From: JAXLXE01 sp046328115
GTDB taxonomy: Bacteria; Chloroflexota; UBA6077; JACCZL01
Direction of reading: 5' to 3'
Length of the DNA: 64,000 nucleotides
Assembly: GCA_046328115.1 (NCBI GenBank)
Contig: JAXLXE010000001.1
Coordinates: 1,116,001 to 1,180,000, forward strand
Shown here: piece by piece, positions 23,047-32,084 of the stretch
Numbering within the stretch: position 1 is the stretch's first letter
Layout: every line of letters begins with the position of its first letter
Notes under the pieces: model-generated
Databases searched by the model: none
The model's input: the letters and a program-made list of their open reading frames with translations, nothing else
Told to the model about the DNA's origin: nothing
Translations under genes and position numbers: made by a program

Positions 23047-26000
23047 ATGCGTACCGTCCTGGGAGTTTCCGTCCAGACCATCACCTGGTGGGTGGTGGGA
23101 GGGTTTGCGCTAGGGTTCACGGCAACGGCGATCCTGGCCGCGCGCCGGCCGCTCATGGTCCGACTTGCGCTCCGCAACGCCGCGCGGCGCCCTCTGCAAT
23201 CGCTCCTGATCACGGCTGGGCTGGCGCTCAGCACCATCGTCATCAGCACCGCGCTGAGCACTGGCGACACTATGGGGCACACCGTGCGGACGCTCGTGGC
23301 TGCCTCGCTTGGCAGATCCGACGAGATCGTGGTGCAGCCCGTCCGCGACGCCCGGCGGGTTGGCTTTGATGGTCCGCGATCCATCGCCAACGGCACGTTC
23401 TTGACCGGTACATTGACGTACTTTGACGAGTCCGTGTTCGCCAGGCTCTCGGAGGACCTCGCTGGACAGGAAGCAATCGGCGGCATGATGCCGTCCATCG
23501 TCGAGGAAACGGATGTGGCCGCGGGGGCGCAGCTTGGGCAGGCGCGGCTGCTTGCGATCCCTCGATCGTTCCCGTCCGTCTTTGGCCGGCTGACCAGCGC
23601 CAGCGGTGAGGCGATCGATCTGGCGAGGCTGCCAGCCGGAAGCGTGGTCCTCAATAGCGAGGCCGCGGGTGCGGTGGGTGCCGCTCCGGGCTCCCGGCTG
23701 AGCCTGAACATCGGTACGGCTCGCATCGAGGTCGCGGTGCACGCCGTGGCGCGGAACGACGAGCTTGGCGGACTCCAGGCAACGGTCATCGGCGCGCTGG
23801 ACGATGTGCAAGGATTCCTGGGCAGGCCGGGGCAGATCAACCAGATCCAGATTGCCAACGCGGGAGACCCCACAACCTCTGTTCGGTCCAGCGAGCCTGT
23901 GGCCGCGCTGATTCGGCCCCACCTGGTGGATCCACGAGCGGCGGCTCAAATCCACGCGATGCTCCGGACCCCGACCGTCCTTGCTGAGCTTCGCGCCCTG
24001 CAGGCGGCGCTTGAAGCCCAGAGCCGCCAGAAGATGGAGCGGCTTGTCGCCCAGCTCGAGCTCAGCGAGCCTTCGCGGGAGTTCTCAACGCTCATCGGCG
24101 ATCCCGATGTGGAACGTCGCCTCGCCGCCATCGGCGCCCGGATCGCGGCGATCGAGGGGCGGCCGGGGACAAACGTCCTCAGCAACGTCACTCCGTACCG
24201 AGTCGTGGAGATCAAGCGCCTGAGCCAGGAGCTGGCGGATCGCTGGGCCGGGGGTCTGACCACGGTGTTCCTGATCCTGGGGTTGTTCTCGCTCGCGACG
24301 GGGGCGTCCCTGGTGGTGCTGATCTTCTCGCTGCTGGCCGCGGAGCGGCAGGCTGACCTCGGTGTCCTCCGGGCGCTCGGGGCGCAGCGAGGGACCATCC
24401 TGATGCTGCTGTTGTTTGAGGGGCTGGCGTACAGCCTGGCGGCCTCAGCGGCTGGCGTGGCAGTGGGAATGGGTATCACGCTGGCCCTGGTGACGTACGG
24501 CGGCCAGGGCGCACGCGAGCTCGGGATCCAGCTCACCCCACGATTTGAGCCGGACAGCATTGCGCTGTCCTACTGCGTGGGGACGCTGATCACCATGGTC
24601 AGCGTGACCTGGGGCGCATGGCGCGCGTCGGCCGTCAGTCCCGCCAGCGCCATACGCGGGCAGGCACCGGACGCCGCTGGCGGACCATCGTTGATCGCGC
24701 GGCTTCGCGGGCCGGCGGTCGCGCTCGCGGGCGTAGCGGGCGCGATCTGGGGCGGCCAGTCCGCCTCCGCGCCAGCTCTGGCGGGTGGCATCGTCGCGAT
24801 CGTGGTGGGTCTGGCGGCCGCCGTGAGGAACCTCTGGGACTGGCTTTCTGCCCCGCGCCGCGGCCACGGGCAGGTCGCCTATTCAGTCGCGGGTGCGACG
24901 TTGCTGACCTACTGGCTGGCTCCAGAGGGGCTGATCGGGAGATCCAGTCTGCGGCCGCCGCCGTGGAGCATGGACGTGCTGTTCCTGGCCGGACTCAGCC
25001 TGATCGCGGGCAGCGTCTGGATCATCGCGTTCAATCTGCGGCCGCTGGCCGGGACCGTCGCGAGGATCGTCCCGGGCTGGCGCGACGGCATCGCCAGGCG
25101 GGTGGGGCTGGCGTACCTGCATGACAACCCGTACCGCGTGGGTATGACCGTGGGGATGATTGGGCTGGTGGTGTTCAGCATGGTGATAGCGGCCGTGCTG
25201 CTGACGGGCACGCACCGCGCCTACTCGGACGCGGAGCTCATGTCCGGCGGCTACACGGTGCGAATCGACCAGACGATCGGAGGCGTGCCCGATGCGCGGA
25301 ACGCGCTGGCCAGTGTTGCACCGTCCACCGGACTTCAGGATATCGGCACGCAGCTCAGCGCACCCGCCGAGGCCATTCAACCGGGTTTTGGCAATCAGGC
25401 ATGGTTGCCCGTTGGGCTTCAGCTTGTGGACGACGGGTTCACGCGGACCATTCGGGCCGGATTCGACACACGGGCGGAGGGGTTCCCCACCGACGAATCG
25501 GTCTGGGAGGCGCTGCGTGCCCAGACGGGCACGGCGGTAGTCGCGGCCTCCACGTTGCGGTCGCGAGCCGGCCTGGGGCCACGGACCTCAGAGCCCGATC
25601 GACCTCGCTCGTTCCGCATCGACGGCGTCTGGCAGGGCGACCAGGCGATGTCTGCGCTGACCGTCTGGATCCGCGACACGCGCGGCGGCCGCGCGATCCC
25701 GCTGCGGGTGATCGGTGTGCTGGATCAACGGGTGGCCATGGGCAATGGCCTGCTGACCAGCAGCCAGACCCACGCCCTCACGGGCGCTCCCAGCCCGCCG
25801 CGTGCCACGTACTTTCTGCGGACCTCCGAGAAGGTCTTGCCGGCGGACGCCGTTGCGCGCGCCAACCAGTCGTTGACGGAGCTGGGACTTCGGGCCACCG
25901 AGATTGGTGACGAGGCGCGGAAGATCCAGATGATCAGAACCCTCCTCACCCAGCTCCTTCAGGGTTTCATTGCGACCGGACTGCTCGCTGGTGTAGCCGC

Positions 26001-26343
26001 GCTCGGCGTGATCTTCGCACGCGCCGTGGTGGAGCGACGCCGCCAGATCGGCATGCTGCGGGCTATCGGATTCACCCGGGCACAGGTTCGCGCTGCACTC
26101 TGCACGGAGGCGGCGGCCATCGTGGTCTGCGGGGTGGGGCTGGGCATCGCGCTGGGTCTGGCCATGGCGCAGCGCATCGTAGATCTCATCGCCCGGGACT
26201 ACCCGGAGATCATCTTCCGCGTCCCGTGGGATCAGGTGATCGGCATCGCCGCGCTTGCCTCCATCGCGACCATGGCCATGACAGTTGGCCCCGCGGTCAC
26301 GGCCTCCCGAGTGCGCCCCGCTGAGGCGATGCGCGTGGAGTGA
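23047..26343 (+). CDS. FtsX-domain ABC permease (large, two FtsX modules)
   Basis: A 1098-residue membrane protein from ATG 23047. There is an N-terminal TM (~12-32), a second TM (~52-72, LLITAGLALSTIVISTALS), a large extracytoplasmic domain with a coiled-coil-like part (about residues 310-380), and a first FtsX module at ~415-545 (TTVFLILGLFSLATGASLVV). A membrane-rich middle follows at ~560-700, then a second extracytoplasmic domain and a C-terminal FtsX module (LLQGFIATGLLAGVAALGVIF to the end). The layout with about ten TM helices matches the long MacB/LolCE-like or DUF214 permeases of Gram-positive-type and Chloroflexota bacteria. It pairs with the ATPase just upstream; a homodimer is expected. 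Substrate unknown. Confidence 0.88.
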   Translation: MRTVLGVSVQTITWWVVGGFALGFTATAILAARRPLMVRLALRNAARRPLQSLLITAGLALSTIVISTALSTGDTMGHTVRTLVAASLGRSDEIVVQPVRDARRVGFDGPRSIANGTFLTGTLTYFDESVFARLSEDLAGQEAIGGMMPSIVEETDVAAGAQLGQARLLAIPRSFPSVFGRLTSASGEAIDLARLPAGSVVLNSEAAGAVGAAPGSRLSLNIGTARIEVAVHAVARNDELGGLQATVIGALDDVQGFLGRPGQINQIQIANAGDPTTSVRSSEPVAALIRPHLVDPRAAAQIHAMLRTPTVLAELRALQAALEAQSRQKMERLVAQLELSEPSREFSTLIGDPDVERRLAAIGARIAAIEGRPGTNVLSNVTPYRVVEIKRLSQELADRWAGGLTTVFLILGLFSLATGASLVVLIFSLLAAERQADLGVLRALGAQRGTILMLLLFEGLAYSLAASAAGVAVGMGITLALVTYGGQGARELGIQLTPRFEPDSIALSYCVGTLITMVSVTWGAWRASAVSPASAIRGQAPDAAGGPSLIARLRGPAVALAGVAGAIWGGQSASAPALAGGIVAIVVGLAAAVRNLWDWLSAPRRGHGQVAYSVAGATLLTYWLAPEGLIGRSSLRPPPWSMDVLFLAGLSLIAGSVWIIAFNLRPLAGTVARIVPGWRDGIARRVGLAYLHDNPYRVGMTVGMIGLVVFSMVIAAVLLTGTHRAYSDAELMSGGYTVRIDQTIGGVPDARNALASVAPSTGLQDIGTQLSAPAEAIQPGFGNQAWLPVGLQLVDDGFTRTIRAGFDTRAEGFPTDESVWEALRAQTGTAVVAASTLRSRAGLGPRTSEPDRPRSFRIDGVWQGDQAMSALTVWIRDTRGGRAIPLRVIGVLDQRVAMGNGLLTSSQTHALTGAPSPPRATYFLRTSEKVLPADAVARANQSLTELGLRATEIGDEARKIQMIRTLLTQLLQGFIATGLLAGVAALGVIFARAVVERRRQIGMLRAIGFTRAQVRAALCTEAAAIVVCGVGLGIALGLAMAQRIVDLIARDYPEIIFRVPWDQVIGIAALASIATMAMTVGPAVTASRVRPAEAMRVE

Positions 26344-26354
26344 CCCGGCGCGGA

Positions 26355-27521
26355 CTAGCCCTGTCCGAGGTCCAGGACCCGGTCGGCGTCTTCCGCCGGC
26401 GCCTGGCGCGCCGCTCGCAAGAGCGCCTGGCTCGTTCCCAAACCCACCCCAAACAGCCCGTGCCGCACCAGCTCGCCCGCGAGCGGTAGCCATCCCATGT
26501 TCAGGCCAAAGCCGGCAACGCCAGCCCCGCCAAGCGGCAGGACCACAAACAGCGACGCGGCCAGCGGCAGTATCGCGAAGGTCAGCCCCCGCAGCCACGA
26601 CGGGCCCCGCAGTTTAGAGACCGCCACGTGGGTGTACAGAACGGCCCATAGCACGCCCGCGGCGAACAGCCCTACCGCCAGCGCCACCGCCAGGCGAGCG
26701 ACACTACCACCCGCGTAGTGATCGGCAGCCTCACGAAACACGCCGATCAGCGCCTGCTCCGGCAGCCGCACGTTCAGCCAGCTCAGCAGGTACAGCGCCG
26801 TGTTCACCCCCAGCACCATCTCCGCGGTAGCCACTACTCCGGCCAGGGCGCTGGTCTCCAGACGGAGCGACTCCCGCGCCGCCACTCGCGGCAGCGCCCG
26901 GACCTGCGCGGTCCTACGGTACAGCGAGAACAGCAGCCAGCCCAGCCCGCCGAACGCCATCACCGTGAGCACCGCGCGGGCAGAGACGCCCGGTCCCTCC
27001 AGCATCTCAAGGGCCCGCGGGCCGAGCCAGTAGCCCAGAAACACGAAGAAGGCGATGTACCCAAACGCGCCCGCGGCGAGCGCCAGCAAGAATTTGCGAT
27101 ACGGCACGCCAAAGACGCCGGCGGCCAGGACGGTTGGAATTCGCAGTCCCGGGATGAGTCGGCCCACCACGATCGCGTAGGCACCGCGACGGCGGACCCA
27201 GTCCTCCGCTTGATCCAGCCTGGCGTGGTCGAAGTGGATGAAGCGGCCGTACTTGTAGAGGATGGGGCGCCCACCGCGAGCTGCCAGCCAGTAAAGCACG
27301 CTGGCGCCGATCATCGTGGCCGCCTCGAGTGAGAGCAGGCTCAACAGCAGGTTCATCTCGCCCCGCCGGGCGCGCAGCCCAACCAGCATCATGATCAGGT
27401 CGCCAGGCAACGGCATGGGCACGCCGCACTCCTCGATCAGCACGAGCAGGAAGACGGTCTGGTCGTCGTACTGGTCTATGAGGCCCAGCAGGAAATGGGC
27501 AGCGCGGGCCCAGAACTCCAC
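26355..27521 (-). CDS. DedA-family membrane protein with C-terminal extension
   Basis: A 388-residue protein starting at GTG 27521, directly abutting the stop of the upstream gene (TGAGTG). The first ~190 residues are a DedA/SNARE-associated domain: EECGVPMPLPGDLIMMLVG (conserved acidic-Pro-Gly motif), FIHFDHARLDQAEDWVRRRG and VVGRLIPGLRIPTVLAAG. DedA proteins are implicated in flipping undecaprenyl phosphate or phosphatidylethanolamine. The remaining ~195 residues contain about four extra TM helices, not part of a standard ~200-residue DedA, and I do not recognise them. Coupling to a glycosyltransferase fits recycling of a polyprenyl-phosphate carrier (inference). Confidence 0.83.
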   Translation of the reverse strand: MEFWARAAHFLLGLIDQYDDQTVFLLVLIEECGVPMPLPGDLIMMLVGLRARRGEMNLLLSLLSLEAATMIGASVLYWLAARGGRPILYKYGRFIHFDHARLDQAEDWVRRRGAYAIVVGRLIPGLRIPTVLAAGVFGVPYRKFLLALAAGAFGYIAFFVFLGYWLGPRALEMLEGPGVSARAVLTVMAFGGLGWLLFSLYRRTAQVRALPRVAARESLRLETSALAGVVATAEMVLGVNTALYLLSWLNVRLPEQALIGVFREAADHYAGGSVARLAVALAVGLFAAGVLWAVLYTHVAVSKLRGPSWLRGLTFAILPLAASLFVVLPLGGAGVAGFGLNMGWLPLAGELVRHGLFGVGLGTSQALLRAARQAPAEDADRVLDLGQG

Positions 27522-28985
27522 TCAGCCCCCTGACAGGCGGCGCCCAGGCCGCGCCACGGCAATCAGAGCGCTGGTACCGAGGCCCGCCAACGCCGCGATT
27601 GCTGGATCAATCGGGTACCGGAAACGGGCTTCCGGCCCGGAGAGGGCGGCGTTGACCACCAGCGTGCCCAGCACACCCAGGAGCACGAACACGGCGCCCC
27701 GATCGAAACTCACCTTTCCTGTGGCTGCGAGTCCGATCCACGCGATTGTGAGCATGGCGGCCAGCACCATGAAGCGCCAGGACTGGGACCAGCCGGTCAG
27801 ACGCTCGGCCACGTCAAACTCCGCCTGGACGGAGGCTGATGGAGGCGGCGCCAGGTGCAGCGTCCGGTCCTCGAACCAGCTCCGCTGCTTGCTCTGATAG
27901 TTCGGATACCGGGCTTCGCCGTCTCGTTTTGAGACATCGCCTAGCCGTTGGTCATCCGCCAGGAACAGCTCGCCGGTCATACGGACGGTCGACAAAGCAT
28001 AGCGAAGGGGCTGCCGCAGAATCGCCTGCACAGCGACCTCTCGCAGCACGGCGTCCGCCTCCGCGGGTGAGAGCTGGAATCGAGCGCGGATGTCGTTGTA
28101 GATCTCCTGCGGCAGGGTCCGCTCAACCGCGCGCTCCAGGACCCGGGCGCGGGGCGTGTTGGGTGGGGCCGCACGGACGTCATCACGCGTGATGTAGCCG
28201 CTCTCCGAACGGGTGATGCGCCACAGTAACACCTCACCCGTGGCGGAGGCACTGCTGCCGCCCTGGCGCGCCAGGGAGAATCCCAGCCCGGGGAGCACGG
28301 CAATCGCTGTGCCGGCCACGAACGCCGCGACGAGCCACGCGCGACGCCGGACGGGCAAGGCCGCAAGAACAGCGATCAAGAGCGCCAGCGGGAGAAGGAC
28401 CAGTGAGATCGGGCGGAGCTGCGCGGCCACCCCCACCAGGAGTCCGGCCACGAGCGCCCACGACACGCTGCCGCGGACTCCCGCCACGCCCGCGGCAAGC
28501 GCGCCGATAGTCAGCAGCGTGAAGACGCTCTCTGCCAACACGTAGTGCTCGTAGATGAGCAACTGCCCGGCCACGGCCGCGCTCAGCCCGGCCACGGCTG
28601 CTCCAACAAGCCCCCCGAGCTGCCGACCCAGGACACACGCCAGCGCTACGGTCACCAGGCCGAGCGCGGCCTGGAGCGCCACCAGCCCGCGCAGATCCTC
28701 ACCCAACGCCCAGAGCGCGAAGGCGATGAACAGGGGATACCCCGGCGGCCGTTTCAGGATGGGGTCGAACCCCGCGCCACGAGCCAGATCGTACCCGGGG
28801 GTGAGGAAGCTCTGGCTGTCTCCCTGCATGAATAGGGGCGGGATCCTTATCACCAGCGCCAGACGGAGCGCCAGCCCGATCAGGCCCGCCACGACCAGCA
28901 CGGCCGCGTGGGGGTGGCGCTGGACTGGCGCGAGGAATCTTCTAGCCTGGGCCATTGCGGCCGGGACTGCGTGCACGACTGACAA
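27522..28985 (-). CDS. GT-C fold glycosyltransferase (ArnT/PMT-like, GT39/83 type)
   Basis: A 487-residue polytopic protein; the start is taken as TTG 28985, with ATG 28952 as an alternative. The first extracytoplasmic loop carries the acidic motif expected of polyprenyl-phosphate-sugar users (FMQGDSQSFLTPGYDLARG), followed by RPPGYPLFIAFALWALG and about ten TM helices. The C-terminal ~120 residues include a soluble loop and two more helices. It should transfer a sugar from a polyprenyl carrier to a lipid, protein or glycan outside the membrane. It is divergent from the 29074 gene and coupled to the DedA gene. Donor and acceptor unknown. Confidence 0.78.
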   Translation of the reverse strand: MSVVHAVPAAMAQARRFLAPVQRHPHAAVLVVAGLIGLALRLALVIRIPPLFMQGDSQSFLTPGYDLARGAGFDPILKRPPGYPLFIAFALWALGEDLRGLVALQAALGLVTVALACVLGRQLGGLVGAAVAGLSAAVAGQLLIYEHYVLAESVFTLLTIGALAAGVAGVRGSVSWALVAGLLVGVAAQLRPISLVLLPLALLIAVLAALPVRRRAWLVAAFVAGTAIAVLPGLGFSLARQGGSSASATGEVLLWRITRSESGYITRDDVRAAPPNTPRARVLERAVERTLPQEIYNDIRARFQLSPAEADAVLREVAVQAILRQPLRYALSTVRMTGELFLADDQRLGDVSKRDGEARYPNYQSKQRSWFEDRTLHLAPPPSASVQAEFDVAERLTGWSQSWRFMVLAAMLTIAWIGLAATGKVSFDRGAVFVLLGVLGTLVVNAALSGPEARFRYPIDPAIAALAGLGTSALIAVARPGRRLSGG

Positions 28986-29073
28986 ATCTACTCACTCTAC
29001 CCCGTCGCCACCAAGCACAATGCCGGGGAGCGCACAACCGGATTGTTAGAGTAATGCTGCTGTCAATCAATCC

Positions 29074-30717
29074 ATGACCGTTTCCAACCCAACTTCCCGG
29101 AACACGCTCTCCGAGATCTTGCTCCTCCTGGGGCTGTTCGTGGCCGCCCTCGGGACGCGCTACCCGTATCTCTGGGTGGTCCCGCGCTTCCGAGACGAGA
29201 CGTTCAATGCGCTGCGCTCGCTGCAGATCTACCGCGGCGAGTTGTTCCCGCTGACGGACGTGGAGCTGTACATGGGCTCCTTTTTCAACTACGCCGTGAC
29301 CGCGGGCTTCTACGTGTCCGGCCCCAGCATCTACACGGCGCGGCTGGTGGTCACCCTGTTCGGGGCCGCCACGGTCGTCGCGACCTACTTGCTGGGGCGC
29401 CAGGTGGGCGGCAGAGTCGTCGGACTGATCGCGGCCGGCCTCATGGTCACCAACGGCATCCACATCGCCGCGATGGGCCACGTAGGGTTCTCGGCAAACA
29501 TTGCGCCGTTCTTCAGCACCGTGGGGTTCTGGCTGCTCCACCGCGCGGCGACGCTAAGATCTGGGCGGAGCCTGGCAGGAGCCGGCTTCGCCTTCGGCAT
29601 GGCGCTCCACACGCATCCCATCACGGTGGGCTACCTGCCAGGCGCGGCGCTCTGGGTGCTGGCAACGGGCCGGCACCTCCTCAAGTCGAAAGCCCTGATT
29701 GCAGCCGCTCTGCTGTTCCTGTTCGCGTACCTGCCCATGATCGCCTACAACGTCCAGACGGCGGGCGGATCTGTGGCCCACGCGTTGTACACCGCGAGTG
29801 AGCGCCCAGACTACGCCAGGAATCGTCCCACCGCGCTGACGCCACGCGTGTATCTGGACCGCATGGGCGACTACGGCTGGATGATCTACCAGACCGCCGG
29901 CGGATCTCTGGACGGGCGCGGTGGTCTGGCGCTGCCGGCCTGGGACCCCACGCTGTTGCTCGTGAACGTCCTGTGCGCGGCGGGCGTGCTGTGGGCAGCG
30001 CTTCGCGGATACAGCCTTGCGCTGATCGTGGCGGCAACGTTCTCCGTCATCCTACCGATCTTTAACGCGGCGCACTACGACGTCGTCGGCGATGGCCGCT
30101 ACTTTGCCCTGGCACTGCCGCTCGTGTACGCGTCGCTCGGCATGCTCGTTCGAGACGTCACCGTTGGCATCGTGTCGCGGGGCTGGGCACCTCGCGCGTT
30201 CGCCGTAGGCGCGGCGAGTTTGATCGTGGCGGTGATCATCCTGGCCCCGATTTCGTCTCTGGTGCGTTATTACGGTAGAACCGCCGGCGCCGAGCCCACC
30301 AATGCGAGCCTGATCCGCGCAATGGACCGCCTGGTCGCAAGCCGTGAGCAAGGGCAGACGGTGATCCTGGACGAGAACCTGAACGACCGTCGTGTGGCCA
30401 ACGCCTCACCATGGGACGAGGCTAGTACGTTCCGGATCTTCCGATTCATCATGGAGTTCGAAGCCATCCCGTACCGAGTCATCGATCTTGACGAGACTTC
30501 CCTGGCACGCCTAGCGGCCGACGGCAGGCCGTACATCGTGATCCTGGGCTCCGGGCGGGATAGCGTGGAGACCGCGAACCTGGGACGCCTGCTCCAGCAG
30601 TTCAATATGCAGGGGCTGGACGGCGCTACCGGCCGGCCGCCGCGCCCGGCTGATCGGTACGGCATGTACCGGCTGGATCCAGCTCAGGCTCTGCCCGCGG
30701 GGAACCCCCGCGCATGA
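29074..30717 (+). CDS. GT-C fold glycosyltransferase (PMT_2/GT39-like)
   Basis: A 547-residue membrane protein from ATG 29074. The first TM is followed by a loop with VVPRFRDETFNALRSLQIYRG, the Asp-Glu motif typical of GT39-like enzymes. Around ten helices follow (LVVTLFGAATVVATYLLGRQ, VVGLIAAGLMVTNGIHIAAM) and a C-terminal soluble domain of ~130 residues with VILGSGRDSVETANLGRLL. It is the first gene of a seven-gene plus-strand glycosyltransferase block whose reading frames mostly overlap by four bases or so. The next start overlaps this stop (ATGA). Exact sugar not deducible. Confidence 0.8.
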   Translation: MTVSNPTSRNTLSEILLLLGLFVAALGTRYPYLWVVPRFRDETFNALRSLQIYRGELFPLTDVELYMGSFFNYAVTAGFYVSGPSIYTARLVVTLFGAATVVATYLLGRQVGGRVVGLIAAGLMVTNGIHIAAMGHVGFSANIAPFFSTVGFWLLHRAATLRSGRSLAGAGFAFGMALHTHPITVGYLPGAALWVLATGRHLLKSKALIAAALLFLFAYLPMIAYNVQTAGGSVAHALYTASERPDYARNRPTALTPRVYLDRMGDYGWMIYQTAGGSLDGRGGLALPAWDPTLLLVNVLCAAGVLWAALRGYSLALIVAATFSVILPIFNAAHYDVVGDGRYFALALPLVYASLGMLVRDVTVGIVSRGWAPRAFAVGAASLIVAVIILAPISSLVRYYGRTAGAEPTNASLIRAMDRLVASREQGQTVILDENLNDRRVANASPWDEASTFRIFRFIMEFEAIPYRVIDLDETSLARLAADGRPYIVILGSGRDSVETANLGRLLQQFNMQGLDGATGRPPRPADRYGMYRLDPAQALPAGNPRA

Positions 30718-32069
30718 TTCGCACTCGCTGGCTGGCAGACCTGGCCATCATGGCCGCGCTGCTCGTCCTCAGCCTGGTGGTGTTCATCCGCGCCGCCGAC
30801 ACCGTGCGATTCCACGGCGACGAGAGCGAGTGGATCAACTCCGGCAAGTACTTCCGCTATCTGTTCCTGGACGGCACCACCTCCGGAGAGGTGTGGCGAC
30901 CGGCCTTCATCACCCGCGACCAGCCTCCGATGGGGCGGTACGTCATCGGGCTGGTCGTCTGGTCCACGGGTCGGGATCCGGCCGCCGTCAACCGCTCGTA
31001 CGCCTGGAACAAGGACCTCGCCGCGAACGAGCAGGAGGGGCGGGTGCCGGGGCCCGATCTGCTGATTCCGGTCCGCCACGCGATGGCAGCGCTCGGCGCG
31101 TTGAGTGTGGTAGGCCTGTACGTGGCTGGGCGTGTGCTGGAAGGCCCCCTGACCGGCTCCGTGGCGGCGCTGCTGGTGACGTTCAGCCCCCTGGTCCAGC
31201 AAAACTTCAGCCAGGCGAGAACGGAGTCACTGCTGGCCCTGTTCACCGTGATCGCCCTGGCACTGGTCTTGATCACAGCCCGCCGGTTCGCGGCCACGGG
31301 CGTGATCCCGCGTGCTGGCTGGCTCATCGGCCCGCTACTCGGTCTGGCCCTGGCCACCAAACTCACCGCGGGACTCGCGATCCTGGGCACCACCGTCTAC
31401 GGGATCGTGTCGTGCCTCAATCGATCGCTCGCGGACGCAACCGAGGGCGGGAGGAAAGCGCTCTGGACCGTCGCCGTTGGCATCTTCGCAGCCGGCGTGT
31501 TCATCGCCTCGAACCCATTCCTGTGGCCCGACCCGGTCAGCCGCACCACCTCCATGCTGGACCAGCAGAAGGAGATTATGGTTGAGCAGGGGACGCAGTT
31601 TGGCGGAGCGGTAAAGCTCCAGCCCGCCGAGCGGCTCTGGCTGGTGATCCAGCGGACGTTCGCCCGCAACGCCACGCATGCCTTTGACGCCGGACTTCCT
31701 TCCGGCAGCCCGCCCGTGCTCCAGAGCACGTTCCTGGATCTGCCAACGCCCGGCGGAATCAGTCTGGAGCTGATCCTGGCACTGCTGGGGTTCGGCGCGC
31801 TGACCTGGCGCGGCATCCAGGACTGGTCCAACGGATCACGGCATGGCGCGGCTAACGCGCTCCTCTGGTGGATCGTGGCATACTTCGGCGGCATCTCTGG
31901 CAACCTCAGCCTTGATTGGCCACGCTACTACGTTCCCACCGCCTTCCTGGGATCGCTGCTGGTTGGCCTGGCCGTTGCCACGCTCACGCGATGGATCTTT
32001 GCACTGATCAATCCCAACTGGGGCTACGAGTCCCGCCTGGCCGAACACGAGATGGGCGCCGCCCGCTAG
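30714..32069 (+). CDS. GT-C fold glycosyltransferase (PMT_2/GT39-like)
   Basis: A 451-residue protein; ATG 30714 overlaps the previous TGA. The motif FHGDESEWINSGKYFRYLF after the first helix carries the Asp-Glu pair, and RDQPPMGRYVIGLVVW matches the conserved following segment of dolichyl-phosphate-mannose-protein mannosyltransferase-type enzymes. About nine or ten TM helices follow. The protein ends with a short charged tail. It probably acts in the same glycan pathway as the neighbours. The gap to the next gene is only 15 bp. Confidence 0.82.
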   Translation: MIRTRWLADLAIMAALLVLSLVVFIRAADTVRFHGDESEWINSGKYFRYLFLDGTTSGEVWRPAFITRDQPPMGRYVIGLVVWSTGRDPAAVNRSYAWNKDLAANEQEGRVPGPDLLIPVRHAMAALGALSVVGLYVAGRVLEGPLTGSVAALLVTFSPLVQQNFSQARTESLLALFTVIALALVLITARRFAATGVIPRAGWLIGPLLGLALATKLTAGLAILGTTVYGIVSCLNRSLADATEGGRKALWTVAVGIFAAGVFIASNPFLWPDPVSRTTSMLDQQKEIMVEQGTQFGGAVKLQPAERLWLVIQRTFARNATHAFDAGLPSGSPPVLQSTFLDLPTPGGISLELILALLGFGALTWRGIQDWSNGSRHGAANALLWWIVAYFGGISGNLSLDWPRYYVPTAFLGSLLVGLAVATLTRWIFALINPNWGYESRLAEHEMGAAR

Positions 32070-32084
32070 AAGGGTTCCCGCCTG

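Noticed and set aside
22260..23873. Minus-strand frame of 537 codons
   Set aside because: It lies opposite the ABC ATPase and permease. Composition is Ser/Arg/Pro-rich shadow sequence with no domain.
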